This document shows positions 45,532-53,621 of a stretch of 64,000 nt of DNA, in pieces. Position numbers and translations under genes: made by a program. The notes beneath the pieces are model-generated. The model was not told the origin of the DNA. It did no database searches and worked only from the letters and a program-made list of their open reading frames with translations. The first letter of the stretch is position 1, and each line of letters starts with the position of its first letter. The stretch is from Roseovarius faecimaris (GTDB lineage: Bacteria > Pseudomonadota > Alphaproteobacteria > Rhodobacterales > Rhodobacteraceae). The DNA lies in contig NZ_CP034348.1 in assembly GCF_009762325.1 (NCBI RefSeq), forward strand, positions 2,672,501-2,736,500. The letters are read 5' to 3'.

Positions 45532-45637
45532 GACCGGTGAAGCTAGCCGGGTGCCCGGGGCCGTCAACCCAGACCCGTTACCATTTCAGAAACCTTTTCC
45601 TGCCAGGCTTGCCGAAACTTGTCTTCAAATTGGGGGC

Positions 45638-45666
45638 TTTTCATCGCCAAGCCTCAGGCCTATAGT
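45638..45666 (+). promoter_or_regulatory. Candidate leu promoter giving a leaderless transcript
   Basis: TTTTCA (45638-45643), 17-bp spacer, TATAGT (45661-45666). The start point expected 7 bp downstream (about 45673) lies 2 bp from the ATG of the leader peptide at 45675, so the leader would be translated as a leaderless mRNA. Confidence 0.55.
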
Positions 45667-45674
45667 CCGCGCCC

Positions 45675-45761
45675 ATGACACAGCAGGATCATATCATCGC
45701 CGCCACGCGCCCCTCAGGGGCCGTTTGTGCTGCACGCCTGCTTCTCCTAAGCCGCCTCTGA
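45675..45761 (+). CDS. Leucine leader peptide of the leuA attenuator
   Basis: A 28-codon frame ATG 45675 to TGA 45761 that reads MTQQDHIIAATR...AARLLLLSRL. Codons 22-25 are CTG-CTT-CTC-CTA, four consecutive leucines with four different codons, and codon 28 is a fifth leucine, CTC. A run of the pathway end-product's codons close to the stop, immediately before leuA, is the classic attenuator design: the ribosome stalls there when leucyl-tRNA is short. There is no ribosome-binding site, but a good -10 sits 8 bp upstream, so the message probably begins at or next to the ATG. Segments able to form alternative hairpins follow. It is too short for standard gene finders. The reading is by pattern; no homologue was compared. 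Confidence 0.75.
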   Translation: MTQQDHIIAATRPSGAVCAARLLLLSRL

Positions 45762-45820
45762 GCGTGCCCGCTGGCGCGACCGCTCAGAGGATGTGCCGAC
45801 CCGCGCCATTTGGCTTAGGA
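45745..45820 (+). promoter_or_regulatory. Attenuator RNA with alternative hairpins ahead of leuA
   Basis: Segment 1 (TCCTAAGCC, 45745-45753) can pair with segment 6 (GGCTTAGGA, 45812-45820). Segment 2 (CCTCTGAGCG, 45755-45764) pairs with 3 (CGCTCAGAGG, 45781-45790), a 10-bp perfect stem. TGGCGCG (45772-45778) pairs with CGCGCCA (45802-45808), followed by TTT. The last stem cannot coexist with 2:3. A ribosome stalled on the Leu codons would leave segment 2 free to form 2:3, while one reaching the stop would cover segment 2 and favour the terminator-like stem. The U-run is weak. Confidence 0.6.
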
Positions 45821-45842
45821 CAGACATAAAAGAGATACGAAC

Positions 45843-47408
45843 ATGACACAGAGCGACAAGAACCGCGTGGTGATCTTCGACACCACCTTGCGCGACGGCG
45901 AACAGAGCCCGGGCGCGACCATGACCCATGAGGAAAAGCTGGAGATCGCGGGACTGCTTGACGAGATGGGTGTGGACATCATCGAAGCGGGCTTTCCCAT
46001 CGCCTCCGAAGGGGATTTCAATGCCGTCAGCGAGATCGCCAAGAACGCCAAGGATGCGGTGATTTGCGGGCTGGCGCGGGCGAATTTCAAGGATATCGAC
46101 CGCTGCTGGGAGGCCGTGCGCCACGCAACGCGCCCGCGCATTCACACCTTCATCGGCACCTCCCCGCTGCACCGCGCCATTCCGAACCTGACACAGGACG
46201 AAATGGCCGAGCGCATTCATGAGACAGTGACGCATGCGCGCAACCTCTGCGACAACGTGCAATGGTCGCCGATGGATGCCACGCGTACCGAATGGGAGTA
46301 TCTGTGCCGCGTGGTGGAGATCGCCATCAAGGCCGGGGCCAGTACGATCAACATACCAGACACGGTGGGCTACACCGCCCCGCGGGAAAGTGCAGACCTG
46401 ATCCGGCGGCTGATCGAGACGGTGCCGGGCGCCGATGAGGTGGTCTTTGCCACCCATTGCCACAACGATCTCGGTATGGCCACGGCCAACGCCCTGGCTG
46501 CCGTGGATGGCGGCGCGCGCCAGATCGAATGCACGATCAACGGCTTGGGCGAACGGGCTGGCAATACCGCGCTGGAAGAGGTGGTGATGGCCATGAAGGT
46601 GCGCGGCGACATCATGCCCTACACCACCGGGATCGACACCACCAAGATCATGCATCTCAGCCGCCGGGTTTCGACCGTGTCGGGCTTTCAGGTGCAGCCC
46701 AACAAGGCGATCGTCGGCAAGAATGCCTTTGCCCATGAAAGCGGCATTCATCAGGACGGCATGCTGAAGAACGCCGAAACGTTCGAGATTATGCGCCCCG
46801 AGGATGTGGGCCTGAGCGAGACCAATATCGTCATGGGCAAGCATTCGGGCCGCGCCGCACTGCGCTCGAAGCTGAAGGATCTGGGGTATGAGCTGGCCGA
46901 TAACCAGCTCAACGATGTCTTCGTGCGCTTCAAGGAACTCGCCGACCGCAAGAAGGAAGTCTATGACGACGACCTCATCGCACTGGTCACAGCGGGCGAT
47001 GACAGCGAGGACAAACATCTGGTGATCAAATCCCTTCGGGTGGCCTGTGGTACCGGCGGCCCGGCAGAGGCCACGCTGGTCATGACCGTTGGCGGCGAGG
47101 AAAAGACCGCGACCCAGACCGGTGACGGTCCGGTGGATGCCACCTTCAAGGCGGTGCGCGAGCTGCATCCGAACAGCGCGCGTCTCTCGCTTTATCAGGT
47201 GCATGCGGTGACCGAAGGCACCGACGCTCAGGCCACCGTGTCGGTGCGGCTGGAAGAGGACGGGCGCATTTCCACCGGCCAGTCGGCGGATACTGATACG
47301 GTTGTGGCCTCCGCCAAGGCTTATGTGCATGCGCTCAACCGCCTGATGGTCCGTCGCGGCAAGACCGGCGGTGATACGCCTGAAATATCCTACAAGGACG
47401 TAAGCTGA
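45843..47408 (+). CDS. leuA: 2-isopropylmalate synthase
   Basis: A 521-residue enzyme that condenses acetyl-CoA with 2-oxoisovalerate in the first committed step of leucine synthesis. The catalytic TIM barrel begins [19 protein letters not shown] and includes the metal motif [13 protein letters not shown]. The C-terminal ~120 residues form the LeuA allosteric domain that binds leucine ([16 protein letters not shown] onward). Length is that of the standard bacterial form. Preceded by AGAGATACGAAC. It appears under leucine attenuation at the RNA level as well as feedback inhibition at the protein level. No other leu gene is next to it. Confidence 0.96.
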   Translation: MTQSDKNRVVIFDTTLRDGEQSPGATMTHEEKLEIAGLLDEMGVDIIEAGFPIASEGDFNAVSEIAKNAKDAVICGLARANFKDIDRCWEAVRHATRPRIHTFIGTSPLHRAIPNLTQDEMAERIHETVTHARNLCDNVQWSPMDATRTEWEYLCRVVEIAIKAGASTINIPDTVGYTAPRESADLIRRLIETVPGADEVVFATHCHNDLGMATANALAAVDGGARQIECTINGLGERAGNTALEEVVMAMKVRGDIMPYTTGIDTTKIMHLSRRVSTVSGFQVQPNKAIVGKNAFAHESGIHQDGMLKNAETFEIMRPEDVGLSETNIVMGKHSGRAALRSKLKDLGYELADNQLNDVFVRFKELADRKKEVYDDDLIALVTAGDDSEDKHLVIKSLRVACGTGGPAEATLVMTVGGEEKTATQTGDGPVDATFKAVRELHPNSARLSLYQVHAVTEGTDAQATVSVRLEEDGRISTGQSADTDTVVASAKAYVHALNRLMVRRGKTGGDTPEISYKDVS

Positions 47409-47420
47409 CGCGATCGGGGC

Positions 47421-47480
47421 CGCTCATCGCGCCCTTGCGTGCGCGCCTCGCGAGGCCGGCACGCAAGGGACGGATGAGCG
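47421..47480. terminator. Long bipartite hairpin between convergent leuA and DUF1772 genes
   Basis: Three nested stems: CGCTCATC (47421-47428) with GATGAGCG (47473-47480), CCCTTGCGTGC (47432-47442) with GCACGCAAGGG (47459-47469), and GCCTCG/CGAGGC at the tip (47445-47456). The 60-bp near-perfect structure between two convergent stops is likely a two-way terminator. Confidence 0.75.
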
Positions 47481-47490
47481 CCCCCCCTGA

Positions 47491-47976
47491 TCACGCATAG
47501 AGCACACAACCGACCAGGTAGCACAGGGCCGCAAGGCCGGACGCCACCGTGCGAAGGTGATTCCACTGGGTCCAGAAAGTCGCATAGACATCCCAGTATT
47601 TCTCGGCTGCGGCCCCGCCAAGGGGCAAGGTATCGAGCCGTTGGTTCATCGGCACATTGCCCAGCATCGTCACACCAACCGCACCGATGAGATAGATCAT
47701 CGAACCGGCCATGAACCAGGCCCGCGCCGGACCATCGATGCTGAAGAACGCATAGGCCCCCAGCCCGGCACTGACCGGTGCCATGCCCAAAAGCCAGACC
47801 AGAAAGATTGACGAGAAGACCTCGCGGTTGATGATCTGCATCGCCTCGATCCCTGTCGTGGGCGAGGCATTCCTGAGCGACCTCATCACAAAATCCGAAA
47901 AGGCCAGGAAGACCCCCGCGATCAGTGCACAGATCAGTGTGGCGAGGGCGAAAACGATAAGAGTTGCTGTGGTCAT
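47491..47976 (-). CDS. DUF1772 (anthrone oxygenase-like) membrane protein
   Basis: A 161-residue protein with four hydrophobic segments (LIVFALATLICALIAGVFLA, FSSIFLVWLLGMAPVSAGLGA, AWFMAGSMIYLIGAVGVTML and VASGLAALCYLVGCVL) and the conserved NVPMNQRL and WTQWNHLRT motifs. The family includes fungal anthrone oxygenases and bacterial proteins of unknown role. AAGGAAAAAG precedes the ATG. It is divergent from a TetR regulator with two near-identical operator-like sites between them, so it is probably the target gene of that regulator. Confidence 0.85.
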   Translation of the reverse strand: MTTATLIVFALATLICALIAGVFLAFSDFVMRSLRNASPTTGIEAMQIINREVFSSIFLVWLLGMAPVSAGLGAYAFFSIDGPARAWFMAGSMIYLIGAVGVTMLGNVPMNQRLDTLPLGGAAAEKYWDVYATFWTQWNHLRTVASGLAALCYLVGCVLYA

Positions 47977-48069
47977 GATCTTTTTCCTTTTGTTAGCGGG
48001 CCAGGCCGACGCAGGATCCAGAAGAAGTTCCTGCCTGCCATTTAGGTTTCCATTTTTGAATCACTAAGC

Positions 48070-48125
48070 TTTACACAGTGTCAATTGACAGGGTGCGGAA
48101 TACGAATTACTTTACACTATGTCAA
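48070..48125. promoter_or_regulatory. Two operator-like palindromes controlling tetR-type and DUF1772 genes
   Basis: TTTACACAGTGTCAA (48070-48084) and TTTACACTATGTCAA (48111-48125) share 13 of 15 bases; each is a near palindrome centred on ACAC/GTGT. The second overlaps the first start codon of the TetR gene. Spacing is 41 bp, about four helical turns. They are the natural candidates for TetR operators. Confidence 0.65.
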
Positions 48126-48703
48126 GTGAAATGAATCCAACCCGCCTGCGCATTCTGAAAGCCGCTTGGAAATTGCTGGATCGCAATCCCGGCGTCGCTG
48201 CGCGCATGTCCGATATCGCCAAGGCCGCCGGTGTCAGCCGCCAGGCTCTGTATCTGCATTTTCCCAACAGGACCGAGCTTTTCATCGCGACGACCAAATA
48301 CCAGGATGAGGTTTTCGGCATCCAGGACAGCCTTACCCCCAGCCGCGAAGCCACCTCCGGGTACGACCGGCTCGACGCTTTCGTGACCGCATGGGGCGCC
48401 CATATCCCGAAGATTTACGGCATCGCGAAAACGCTGATGGTAATGAAGGAATCGGATGAGGACGCCGCCCGCGCCTGGACGGAACGGATGGGCGATTTAC
48501 GCGAAGGCTGTGCCGCCGCCGTGGCCGCGCTGATCTCGGACTGGGATCTTGCCCCCAACCTGACCGAAACCGAAGCCACCGATCTGCTCTGGACCCATCT
48601 TTCGATCAGCCGCTGGGAACTGCTGACACAAGATTGTGGCTGGTCGCAGGAACGATATATGGAGGTGACACTGGCCAGTGCGCGCACACTGATCTGTCGC
48701 TGA
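48119..48703 (+). CDS. TetR-family transcriptional regulator
   Basis: A 194-residue TetR-type repressor. The N-terminal HTH reads RMSDIAKAAGVSRQALYLHFPNRTELFIAT at about 29-58, the standard TetR_N. The C-terminal ligand domain is unassigned. Two starts are possible, ATG 48119 and ATG 48131; the second avoids the operator overlapping the first. Divergent from the DUF1772 gene, with shared operators, so it most likely represses that gene and itself until a hydrophobic inducer binds. Confidence 0.88.
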   Translation: MSSEMNPTRLRILKAAWKLLDRNPGVAARMSDIAKAAGVSRQALYLHFPNRTELFIATTKYQDEVFGIQDSLTPSREATSGYDRLDAFVTAWGAHIPKIYGIAKTLMVMKESDEDAARAWTERMGDLREGCAAAVAALISDWDLAPNLTETEATDLLWTHLSISRWELLTQDCGWSQERYMEVTLASARTLICR

Positions 48704-48755
48704 AACGCGCCGTGGCCGGGAATGGGCAGGATTGTCGGTAACCGGGGGGAGTGTA

Positions 48756-48775
48756 GCGCGCCGCGGACGGCGCGC
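48756..48775. terminator. GC-rich hairpin between convergent TetR and cupin genes
   Basis: GCGCGCCG (48756-48763) and CGGCGCGC (48768-48775) form a perfect 8-bp stem. There is no U-run, so the terminator role is only suggested by its place between two convergent ends. Confidence 0.45.
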
Positions 48776-48801
48776 CTGACAGGATGTGGTGAGCGAAACG
48801 C

Positions 48802-49155
48802 TCAGGTCGCGATCATATAGATCTTGCGCAGCCGTTCGGTGATCTCCCAGACCACGGGCGCCCCCTTGGAGATGAAGAACGTATCGCCCGCCTTCAGATG
48901 CTCTTTGGTGCCGTCGGGATGGGTCAGGGTGATCTTGCCCGACACGATGGTCATCAGCTCATGCACCGGATAGGCCGGGATATCTTCGATACAGGGCGCG
49001 CATTCCCAGGTGCCGGTCAGGATGCTTTCATCCTGGGTGGCGAAATGCGTGTGGTTGAGCTCGGTCGTGTCGGCGCCGGTGAACGCTTCCTTGGCCGTCA
49101 TGTCCGACGGCTCCATCGCCGGATCGGGATCAATGAGAAACGGAATATTGGTCAT
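48802..49155 (-). CDS. Cupin domain protein
   Basis: A 117-residue single-domain cupin of the ethanolamine-utilisation/DUF861 style. The beta-barrel core reads GTWECAPC, YPVHELMTIVSGKITLTHPDG, then HLKAGDTFFISKGAPVVWEI. Metal ligands in the first motif are incomplete, so an enzymatic role is uncertain; binding of a small ligand is plausible. AGGAGGATATC gives an excellent ribosome site. It lies 12 bp downstream of the acyl-CoA synthetase gene, on the same strand, and is surely co-transcribed. Confidence 0.85.
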   Translation of the reverse strand: MTNIPFLIDPDPAMEPSDMTAKEAFTGADTTELNHTHFATQDESILTGTWECAPCIEDIPAYPVHELMTIVSGKITLTHPDGTKEHLKAGDTFFISKGAPVVWEITERLRKIYMIAT

Positions 49156-49167
49156 GATATCCTCCTG

Positions 49168-51051
49168 TTACGGGCGCCATTCCCAGGGCCGGACAAACGC
49201 GCCCAGCACCTGCCCAACGGCTGCATCATCGACATTTCCGGTTTTTTCCAATTGCGCCACAAGTCCACGCTTCTTGTCGTCGATCACATGAGTGACCTTA
49301 GCATTCAGACCCGCTTCGTCCAGTGCGGCATTGTAGATGCGTGTGATCGCAAGCTTGCGCAGGTCGGGCTTGAACACTTTGCCCACGGCGGTCTTGGGCA
49401 GCTCATCCAGCACCTCGATATGCTTGGGATGTGCGGCGCGCTCATGCACATGTTCCTTGCAATACGAGCGCAGTTCCTCACCGGTCACTGAGGCCCCTTC
49501 CACCAGTTCCACATAGACGCAGGGGATTTCACCGGCATGGGCATCGGGCTGACCGATCGCACCCGCCATGGCCACCGCCGGATGGCCCATCAGCGCCTCT
49601 TCGATCTCGGCCGGGTCGATGTTGTGACCACCTCGAATGATCAGATCCTTGGCGCGGCCGGTGATCCAGAGATAGCCATCGGAATCAAGCCGCCCCAGAT
49701 CGCCCGTGCGCAGGTATTTCTGATAGTGGTACAGCTCTCGGTTCTTGTCAGCCTCGGTATAGGTGTTGCCCGCGTAGACACCCGGGTTCGAAATGCAGAT
49801 CTCGCCAATCTCGTCCACATCGCATTCCGCCGGTCCATCAGAGGTGTCGATCAGGATCTTGACGTCGGTATAAGGCAGCGGCACCCCGACCGATCCCACC
49901 TTCTTTGCGCCATCGGGTGGGTTGGCGGAAACCAGGCAGGTGGCCTCGGTCAGGCCATAGCCTTCGATCACTTCCATGCCCGTCGCGCTCTCAAACCGCT
50001 TGAACAATTCCAGCGGCATCGGGGCAGAGCCGGAAAACGCCTTTTTGACCTTGGAAATATCGGCATCCACAGGGCGCTGCATCAGGGCCGAAACCGCCGT
50101 CGGCACGGTGATCACGAAAGTGGTGCCCCAGCGCTCCAGCAGCTTCCAGAAATTGTCAAAGACACCGTCGCCGCGATAGCCTGCAGGCGTCGGAAAGACC
50201 ACATGCGCGCCGGATTTGATCATCGCCATGAGGATCACATGCACGGCAAAGACATGGAACAGGGGCAGCGGGCACATGATGCTGTCCTGCTCGGTAAAGA
50301 GCAGCCGGTGACCCAGCCAGCCATTATAGACCATGCCCGAATACTGGTGTTGCGCCACCTTCGGCATGCCGGTTGTCCCGCCGGTATGGAAATAGGCCGC
50401 GACGCGGTCGCCTGTGCTGTCGTCGAAATCCAGAGAGGTGCTGCACTTGGCCATTTCCGTGTTGAAATTCAGCACCTTGGCATGATGCTGCACCGCCACT
50501 TTGGGCCGGATAAGCGGGACGATCCAGCTTTTCGGCGGGCTCAGATAACGGTTGAGATCGATCTCCAGAACCGTGTGCACATTCGGCGCGTCCTTGACGG
50601 CCTCGGCGGTTTTCTGGGCAATGTCGGTCTTGGGGAAGGCGCGCAGGGTGATCACCACCTTGGCGTTGGTTTCACGCAGGATGGCCGCGATCTGCTCGGC
50701 TTCCAGCAGCGGGTTGATCGGGTTGACGATCCCCGCGACGGCCCCGGCGATCACCGACAGCGCGGTTTCCATCGCATTGGGCAACACCATCGCCACCACG
50801 TCGGTTTCGCCAATGCCCAGCTTGCGCAGCATATTGGCCACCTGACACACCTGATCATGATATTGCTTCCAGGTCAGCGTCTCGGCCTTATCGCCCGGCC
50901 CGGAAAGAAGCTGATAGCTTACCGCGGGACGGTTGGGATGCACCTGGGCCGTTTCCGCCAGCATCTCATAAAGCGTCTCGGGCCGCTCGCGCGCCTCCCA
51001 CGGCATTTCATTCGCAATATCCAATGCATCCTGTTTTGAGGCAAAGCTCAT
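49168..51051 (-). CDS. AMP-dependent acyl-CoA synthetase
   Basis: A 627-residue member of the ANL superfamily that activates a carboxylate to acyl-AMP and then acyl-CoA. The phosphate loop is TGGTTGMPK, the adenylation motifs are EGYGLTEATCLVS and YLRTGDLGRLDSDGYLWITGRAKDLIIRGG, and the C-terminal lysine lies in PKTAVGKVFKPDLRK. It is longer than usual (~540-560), with an N-terminal extension. The carboxylate is not predictable from these motifs; a medium/long-chain or aromatic acid is possible. The cupin is its only operon partner. Confidence 0.87.
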   Translation of the reverse strand: MSFASKQDALDIANEMPWEARERPETLYEMLAETAQVHPNRPAVSYQLLSGPGDKAETLTWKQYHDQVCQVANMLRKLGIGETDVVAMVLPNAMETALSVIAGAVAGIVNPINPLLEAEQIAAILRETNAKVVITLRAFPKTDIAQKTAEAVKDAPNVHTVLEIDLNRYLSPPKSWIVPLIRPKVAVQHHAKVLNFNTEMAKCSTSLDFDDSTGDRVAAYFHTGGTTGMPKVAQHQYSGMVYNGWLGHRLLFTEQDSIMCPLPLFHVFAVHVILMAMIKSGAHVVFPTPAGYRGDGVFDNFWKLLERWGTTFVITVPTAVSALMQRPVDADISKVKKAFSGSAPMPLELFKRFESATGMEVIEGYGLTEATCLVSANPPDGAKKVGSVGVPLPYTDVKILIDTSDGPAECDVDEIGEICISNPGVYAGNTYTEADKNRELYHYQKYLRTGDLGRLDSDGYLWITGRAKDLIIRGGHNIDPAEIEEALMGHPAVAMAGAIGQPDAHAGEIPCVYVELVEGASVTGEELRSYCKEHVHERAAHPKHIEVLDELPKTAVGKVFKPDLRKLAITRIYNAALDEAGLNAKVTHVIDDKKRGLVAQLEKTGNVDDAAVGQVLGAFVRPWEWRP

Positions 51052-51163
51052 CCACTAAATCTCCCTGTCATGGCCCGGTTTGCCCGATGGCCAGTCATTC
51101 CCTCCGCAACAACATGATCGGGTTTGCAGCGCCGCGCAAGTTTTACGCGGCGTTCCAACCGGG

Positions 51164-52288
51164 TCAGGGCGTGACGCAGCCCTGCAACGCTTCGGCCATG
51201 GCCCGCAGGAGCGCCGGGTAGAGCGCCGAACCGGGGGTAAAACCGCGCCCCATCGGGTCCAGCATGCCATAGCGCTGCTCTGCGCCAAAGACATTGGCCA
51301 GCCGGTCTGTGTCGACGCCGGGCTCGACCAGGACACAGGCCACGTCCCGCTCGTCGATCAAGGCGCCCACATCCGACAGGCGCGCCGCGCTGGCCGGGGC
51401 CGCGTCCCCATCGGTCACGGCGGTGACGGCAAAGACGCCGAAACGGGCCTCGAAATACTGGAACGCATCATGTGACACCGCAAAGCGCAGGTCGCGCACG
51501 GCCTCCAGCGCCGTGGCAAGCTCGGCCTCCAGCGCGGTCAGTTCGGCCTGGCCGTCCGCCGCATTGGCCCGGTAGGTCTCGGCATTCGCGGGGTCGAGCT
51601 GCGCCAACTCTTCGGCAATAGCGTCCAGCCAGACCCGCGCATTCGACGGGTCAAGCCACGCGTGGGTGTCATTGGCACCGTCATGGGCGTGCCCGTGATC
51701 ATGGCCATGCCCGTGGTCGTCTTCCTCTGCGTGTTTGTCATGATCATGGCCTGCGTCATGGGCATGATCCTTGTCATGCGCGTGATCGTCATGGCCATGG
51801 TCCTCCTCATGGCCATGGTCCTCGTCATGGGCGTGATCGTCATGGCCGTGCTCTGCGTCATGCCCGTGCGCATCCTCATGCTCATGGCCCTCATGACCCT
51901 CGTGGCCCATCTGTCCGGCAATCTCAAAAGCCACGCCGTCGCGCCAGGGCAGAAGCTGCGTGCCCGGCACCTGCATCAGCGTCAGCCGCGCCGCGTCCTC
52001 AGCCACCGCGTCGAGCGCCTCTTCCAGCCAGGGGGCCAACTCCGGCCCCATCCACACGATCAGTTCGGCCTCCTGCAGGGCCCGTGCTTCGGAGGGGCGC
52101 ATCGCGTGATGATGCGGCGAGGCATCCTGCGGCAGGATCAGGGCCGGCTCTCCCACCCCTTGCATCACCCGTGCGACCAGAGCATGTACCGGGGCAATAT
52201 CCGCCGCCACATCCGGTGTCTCGGCGCGCGCCGCCGGGCTCATCCCGATACCAAGAACAACCGCACATGCAAAAACTGCCCTGATCAT
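51164..52288 (-). CDS. znuA: Zinc ABC transporter substrate-binding protein
   Basis: A 374-residue periplasmic zinc chaperone-receptor. After a Sec leader (cleavage near ARA, residue 22) the cluster A-I fold has zinc ligands at His60/61 (SPHHHAMRPSEA), His209 (THAWLDP) and in VSHDAFQYFEARFG, with an acidic ligand near the end. Residues 129-203 are an unusually long, 75-residue histidine-aspartate-rich loop with about 27 His, probably a low-affinity zinc reservoir. It is divergent from zur-znuC-znuB with a Zur box between, so it is derepressed under zinc shortage. Confidence 0.95.
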   Translation of the reverse strand: MIRAVFACAVVLGIGMSPAARAETPDVAADIAPVHALVARVMQGVGEPALILPQDASPHHHAMRPSEARALQEAELIVWMGPELAPWLEEALDAVAEDAARLTLMQVPGTQLLPWRDGVAFEIAGQMGHEGHEGHEHEDAHGHDAEHGHDDHAHDEDHGHEEDHGHDDHAHDKDHAHDAGHDHDKHAEEDDHGHGHDHGHAHDGANDTHAWLDPSNARVWLDAIAEELAQLDPANAETYRANAADGQAELTALEAELATALEAVRDLRFAVSHDAFQYFEARFGVFAVTAVTDGDAAPASAARLSDVGALIDERDVACVLVEPGVDTDRLANVFGAEQRYGMLDPMGRGFTPGSALYPALLRAMAEALQGCVTP

Positions 52289-52329
52289 GTCATACCCTCT
52301 GCTCAGCCAGAATCATCTGCGCTGTTGCT

Positions 52330-52350
52330 ATATGTTACTTTATAACATAT
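52330..52350. promoter_or_regulatory. Zur box between znuA and zur-znuCB
   Basis: ATATGTTA and TAACATAT flank CTTTA, a 21-bp inverted repeat 34 bp before zur and 42 bp before znuA. It resembles the TGTTATANNATAACA type of zinc-uptake regulator site. It should repress both directions in zinc-replete cells. Confidence 0.85.
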
Positions 52351-52383
52351 CAACCCCGAGGACTCACCTGCCGGAGGCCCGCC

Positions 52384-52863
52384 ATGGATCCGATCGGATT
52401 TGACCAGCACGACCACAAAAGTTGCATCACCAGCGGCCTCAGCGCGGTGGATCGCTATTGCGACGCGCGCGGGCTGCAGTTTACGCCCGTGCGGCGGCGG
52501 GTGCTCGAAATCCTGTTGCAGGAACACCGCGCCATGGGGGCCTATGACATCCTCGACATCCTGCGCGCCGAGGATCTGGGCTCGCAGCCGCCGGTGGCCT
52601 ACCGCGCGCTCGACTTCCTCGTGCGGCATGGGTTTGCGCACAAGATCGAGCGGCTCAATGCCTTCATCGCCTGTGCGCATATGGGCCAGGATCACACCCC
52701 GGCCTTCCTGATCTGCCGAGGCTGCGATGCAGTTGCCGAAGCCCATGCCGACCCTGCAGGCGGGATGCTGGGCCGCGCCGCCGCCGAAAGCGGCTTTGCC
52801 ATAGAACAAGCCGTGGTCGAGGCCCTTGGCCTCTGTCCCTCCTGCCAGGAAAAGGCCGCATGA
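52384..52863 (+). CDS. zur: Fur-family zinc-uptake regulator
   Basis: A 159-residue Fur-family repressor. The N-terminal part carries the winged HTH (RRRVLEILLQEHRAMGAYDILDIL and PPVAYRALDFLVRHGFAHKIE). The dimer domain has two CxxC pairs, ICRGC and LCPSC, that hold structural zinc, and the metal-sensing histidines lie in AHMGQDH. Position between znuA and znuC and the Zur box upstream identify it as Zur rather than Fur. It overlaps znuC by ATGA, so regulator and transporter are co-expressed. Confidence 0.94.
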   Translation: MDPIGFDQHDHKSCITSGLSAVDRYCDARGLQFTPVRRRVLEILLQEHRAMGAYDILDILRAEDLGSQPPVAYRALDFLVRHGFAHKIERLNAFIACAHMGQDHTPAFLICRGCDAVAEAHADPAGGMLGRAAAESGFAIEQAVVEALGLCPSCQEKAA

Positions 52864-53621
52864 GACTGATCGAAACAGAGGCCATGTCGGTCCAACTGGG
52901 CGGCCAGCGCGTCCTGCATCATGTGGATTTTCACATCGACCGGGGCGAGATCGTGACCATCGTCGGCCCCAACGGGTCGGGCAAATCCACGCTCTTGCGC
53001 GCCCTGATCGGCGCGGTTGCTATCGAGGGCCGACTGACCCGGGCACCGGGGCTCAGAATCGGCTATGTGCCGCAACAATTGCATATCGACCCCACCCTGC
53101 CCATCTCGGTGCATCGTTTCATGGGCCTGCCCCGCCGTCACAACCGCGCCCAGATCGACAACGCACTTGACCATGCGGGCCTGCCGCATCTGCGCGACCG
53201 GCAGATGACAGAGCTCTCGGGGGGGCAGTTTCAGCGCGTGCTGCTGGCGCGCGCCCTGATCGACGCGCCCGATCTTCTGATCCTCGACGAGGCCACGCAG
53301 GGGCTCGATCAGCCCGGCTCGGCGGCGTTTTACCGCCAGATCGAAGAGGTCCGCCGCGAGATGGGCTGCGCCGTACTGATGGTCAGCCACGAGCTGCATG
53401 TGGTGATGTCAGCCTCTGACCGGGTCATCTGCCTCAATGGCCATGTCTGTTGCGAAGGACAGCCCGAGCTTGTGGCCTCCGCCCCCGAATACCGCGCCCT
53501 GTTTGGCTCGGGCACACAAGGGGCGCTGGCGCTCTACCGGCATGATCATGACCACGATCACGCCCATCATGGCCACGGCTGCGCGCATGATCCGCTGCGG
53601 GAGACCCACGAAGATGCTTGA
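52860..53621 (+). CDS. znuC: Zinc ABC transporter ATPase
   Basis: A 253-residue ATPase. Walker A is GPNGSGKST (38-46), the signature is LSGGQFQRVLLARAL and Walker B LLILDEATQGLD; the Q-loop is IGYVPQQL. The C-terminus is unusual: RHDHDHDHAHHGHGCAHD, a histidine-rich cytoplasmic tail of about 18 residues, which may bind zinc delivered through ZnuB. It overlaps zur by 4 bp and znuB by 8 bp. Confidence 0.95.
   Translation: MRLIETEAMSVQLGGQRVLHHVDFHIDRGEIVTIVGPNGSGKSTLLRALIGAVAIEGRLTRAPGLRIGYVPQQLHIDPTLPISVHRFMGLPRRHNRAQIDNALDHAGLPHLRDRQMTELSGGQFQRVLLARALIDAPDLLILDEATQGLDQPGSAAFYRQIEEVRREMGCAVLMVSHELHVVMSASDRVICLNGHVCCEGQPELVASAPEYRALFGSGTQGALALYRHDHDHDHAHHGHGCAHDPLRETHEDA

Noticed and set aside
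51662-51900. Possible CRISPR-like repeat tract
   Set aside because: The repeats are short, irregular codon repeats for His-Asp in znuA, with no spacers or cas genes.
51662-52345. Plus-strand frame rich in Met and Val, looking like a membrane protein
   Set aside because: It is the complement of the ZnuA histidine-aspartate loop (CAT/GAC codons become ATG/GTC), hence a false hydrophobic protein; it also runs through the Zur box.
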